NCBI GenBank assembly: GCA_900298995.1 | Contig: OMIC01000003.1 | Coordinates: forward strand, 62,001 to 126,000 | Direction: 5' to 3' | Length of the DNA: 64,000 nucleotides | DNA from: Hyphomicrobiaceae bacterium | GTDB lineage: Bacteria > Pseudomonadota > Alphaproteobacteria > Rhizobiales > Aestuariivirgaceae | In this document: positions 62,265-64,000 of the stretch, piece after piece | How the letters are laid out: the number at the start of each line of letters is the position of its first letter | Numbering within the stretch: position 1 is the stretch's first letter | Translations under genes and position numbers: made by a program | Notes under the pieces: generated by a model | Databases searched by the model: none | What the model was told of the DNA's origin: nothing | Seen by the model: only the letters and a program-made list of their open reading frames with translations

Positions 62265-63189
62265 ATATTCGCTCGGCCAGTAATCGAAACAATCCATCTG
62301 CATCCACGGATCGTATCACGGTTGCATTGCGTGGACGACGGGTGACGTGCCACCAGTCCACCACCGTCGCACCCATCGTGAGCTCGGACTCGCATTCAAT
62401 CGAAACATTGACCAGTTTGCCCGAGAAGAGGGTTGGTTGCAGCAACCAGGCAATTACACAGGGATCATGCAGTGGCCCCCCGTCGGTGCCATATTTGTTC
62501 TCGTCGAAACGCTCAAAGAAATCGAGCATTTCCGCCGTTGCTGGTCCGCAACGGTTCTGCATCGTGCGAAATGCTTCTACGCGCTTTGCTGTCGTCAGCG
62601 CCTGATGTGTACAGTCGAGTGGTATGAGCGTGATGGGTGTGCCGCATTCGAACACCAGTCGTGCCGCGTGAGGATCAACAAAGATATTAAATTCTGCGGC
62701 GGGCGTGATGTTACCCTGCTCGAAGTATCCTCCACCCATTGCCACAATCTGCTTGATGCGAGATGCGATACGTGGCTCCCTCAAGAGAGCGAGACCGATA
62801 TTTGTCAGTGGTCCGAGTGTACACAGTGACACGGTCCCGGAAGGGTGATCCATCAAGGTTCGCACTATAAAATCGACAGCATATTCGCTCTGCAGGGGCG
62901 TCTGCGGATCGGGCAGGACCGGTCCGTCGAGCCCTGTGCGCCCATGTACCTCTTCGGCTGTCACGAGGTGTCTCAAGAGTGGTCGCTCGGCGCCTGCGAA
63001 TACGGGGATATCGGGTCGCCCAGCGACCTCACAAATCTTCCGGGCATTGAGAGAAGTCAGTCGGACCGGTACGTTCCCGGCCACTGTCGTCAGTCCGATT
63101 ACATTGAGTTCAGGCGATGCTATTGCAAGAAAAATCGCAATGGCATCATCCTGCCCTGGGTCCGTATCGATGATGATCGGTATGCTCAT
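62251..63189 (-). CDS. inosine-uridine-preferring nucleoside hydrolase
   Basis: 312 residues. Calcium-binding aspartates in IIIDTDPGQDDAIAIF (Asp8, Asp10, Asp14, Asp15), the TVAGNVP segment, IVAMGGGYFEQGNITPAAEF NIFVDPHA and the late LHDPCVIAWLL with a catalytic His-Asp pair. It hydrolyses the N-glycosidic bond of ribonucleosides. I used the ATG at 63189; the frame upstream lies in purN. It follows purN by 2 bp, joining purine salvage to synthesis. It overlaps the convergent oxidoreductase by 14 bp. Confidence 0.93.
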   Translation of the reverse strand: MSIPIIIDTDPGQDDAIAIFLAIASPELNVIGLTTVAGNVPVRLTSLNARKICEVAGRPDIPVFAGAERPLLRHLVTAEEVHGRTGLDGPVLPDPQTPLQSEYAVDFIVRTLMDHPSGTVSLCTLGPLTNIGLALLREPRIASRIKQIVAMGGGYFEQGNITPAAEFNIFVDPHAARLVFECGTPITLIPLDCTHQALTTAKRVEAFRTMQNRCGPATAEMLDFFERFDENKYGTDGGPLHDPCVIAWLLQPTLFSGKLVNVSIECESELTMGATVVDWWHVTRRPRNATVIRSVDADGLFRLLAERISTLP

Positions 63190-63191
63190 TG

Positions 63192-63776
63192 TCAACTCAT
63201 GTTGATCGTCGATGCAAGCACTGCAAGAGCTTGGGGGTAGATGTAATGTTCTTTTTCCAACACGCGTGCGGCCAGAGTCTCGGAGGTATCGTCCGGTAAC
63301 ACAGGTACCTCGGCCTGAAGGACTATGGGACCCGCATCCAGCTCCGCTGTCACCAGATGAACGGTACATCCATGTTTCTTGGCACCCTCCAAAATGGCGC
63401 GCTCATGGGTATGAAGGCCCTTATAGGCCGGGAGCAGTGATGGATGGATGTTGAGGATCCGGCCGGTCCAGTGAGAGATGAAAGTGGCGGTAAGAATTCG
63501 CATGAAGCCAGCCAGCGCGACGATCTCTATCTTGTGTTCTCGCAACGTAAGATCCAGCTCGGACTCGAAGGCCGCACGTGAGGGGTAATCCACGTGGCTG
63601 ATCGCACGCGTTGGAATTCCGCGGTCAACTGCATAGGCCAGGCCTTCTGCCTCAGGTAGGTTTGAAACAACGAGCGCAATCGAGGCGGGGTAGTCTGGCG
63701 CCATGGCTGCTTTGACAAGCGCCTGCATATTCGAACCGCGGCCCGAGATGAGCACGGCGGTGCGGACCTTCTTCAT
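63192..63776 (-). CDS. purN: phosphoribosylglycinamide formyltransferase
   Basis: 194 residues. GAR transformylase of purine synthesis using 10-formyltetrahydrofolate. VLISGRGSNMQALVKAAM (phosphate-binding loop), LAGFMRILTATFISHW, ILNIHPSLLPAYKGLHTHERAI with the catalytic His, and TVHLVTAELDAGPIVLQ are all present. The ATG overlaps the purM stop (ATGA). Confidence 0.96.
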   Translation of the reverse strand: MKKVRTAVLISGRGSNMQALVKAAMAPDYPASIALVVSNLPEAEGLAYAVDRGIPTRAISHVDYPSRAAFESELDLTLREHKIEIVALAGFMRILTATFISHWTGRILNIHPSLLPAYKGLHTHERAILEGAKKHGCTVHLVTAELDAGPIVLQAEVPVLPDDTSETLAARVLEKEHYIYPQALAVLASTINMS

Positions 63777-64000
63777 GTGACCGAGAGATGGCCGTTAAGT
63801 GTGACCTGTGCCTCATCTCCACGGCGCTTTCGGATTACGCCAAGCTCCCTGATCTTCTCACCAGAGCGGGACAGGACATTTGCGACCCGTTCAGCGTCTC
63901 TCGAACCGACAACTATGATCATTCCGATCCCGCAGTTGAAAGTGCGAAGCATTTCGCGCTCAGCAACGTTGCCGACGTTCTGTAGCCAGTCGAAGACTGG
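63773..64000 (-). CDS. purM: phosphoribosylformylglycinamidine cyclo-ligase, C-terminal part
   Basis: The gene runs off the window; the last 75 codons are present. They read FDWLQNVGNVAEREMLRTFN, CGIGMIIVVGSRDAERVANV and end VTLNGHLSVT, the typical PurM C-terminus (NV...EM..TFN.GIGM). It is followed by purN with a 4-bp overlap, the usual purM-purN pair. Confidence 0.95.
   Translation of the reverse strand, partial: PVFDWLQNVGNVAEREMLRTFNCGIGMIIVVGSRDAERVANVLSRSGEKIRELGVIRKRRGDEAQVTLNGHLSVT

Noticed and set aside
1-64000. CRISPR array, insertion sequences, rRNA, phage genes
   Set aside because: I saw no regularly spaced repeats, transposase motifs, rRNA segments or phage structural genes anywhere in the window.

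Overview
The window is chromosomal DNA of an alphaproteobacterium, most likely of the Hyphomicrobiales (Rhizobiales). The evidence is the DivK/PleD pair, a PopZ-type protein between tolC and valS, DUF1489 and DUF3572 proteins, the tatABC-serS-surE-pcm string, a TPR-SPOR protein, a general amino-acid binding protein of the AapJ type, and a large split cobalamin locus with the CbtA/CbtB cobalt transporter. Genus cannot be told from the sequence alone.

Layout. 0-8.2 kb: tail of a membrane protein, NAD kinase, then the first cobalamin cluster: DUF1636, cobP, cobD, cobQ, cobB and cobA, with cbiD and cobK divergent. 8.3-12.3 kb: an orphan amino-acid binding protein, an Xre-type regulator, an ORFan, and a short operon with a 34-residue peptide, an attenuator-like hairpin and a SagB-type dehydrogenase; I read this as a minimal, apparently undescribed RiPP-like system. 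12.3-15.6 kb: overlapping cysK-alaX-sseA operon and a secreted protein. 15.7-23.2 kb: a zone between tRNA-Asn and tRNA-Cys holding poorly conserved secreted proteins, a decayed paralogue, a trypsin-like protease and a cysteine-rich secreted protein, plus the core gene dxs. 23.4-29.8 kb: PCMT-like protein, tolC, popZ, PilZ and valS. 29.8-42.6 kb: the second cobalamin cluster in two minus-strand operons, cbtB-cbtA-cobW-cobN-cobO behind a canonical cobalamin riboswitch and cbiX-cobH-cobL-cobI-cbiG/cobJ-cobM behind a compact riboswitch-like leader. 42.7-50.8 kb: TPR-SPOR, DUF1489, panC, dinB, HAD, DUF3572, divK-pleD and an ABC ATPase. 50.9-55.9 kb: tatABC-serS-surE-pcm and a tandem-domain secreted protein. 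55.9-64 kb: EamA permease, a dimethylglycine-dehydrogenase-like flavoprotein, a SpoU methyltransferase, a molybdopterin oxidoreductase, a nucleoside hydrolase, purN and the end of purM.

How the genes work together. The two cobalamin clusters encode most of a corrin pathway that mixes aerobic-type enzymes (CobI, CobJ, CobM, CobK, CobL, CobH, CobB, CobN, CobO, CobQ) with enzymes typical of the anaerobic route (CbiD, CbiG, CbiX). Cobalt uptake (CbtAB) and handling (CobW, His-rich CbiX) are encoded beside them. cobG/cobZ, cobF, cobS/cobT, cobC, cobU and cobV are not in the window. Almost every gene in these operons overlaps its neighbour by about 4 bp, implying translational coupling.

Limits: functions are inferred from reading motifs and comparing with remembered families. 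No searches or folding programs were run.
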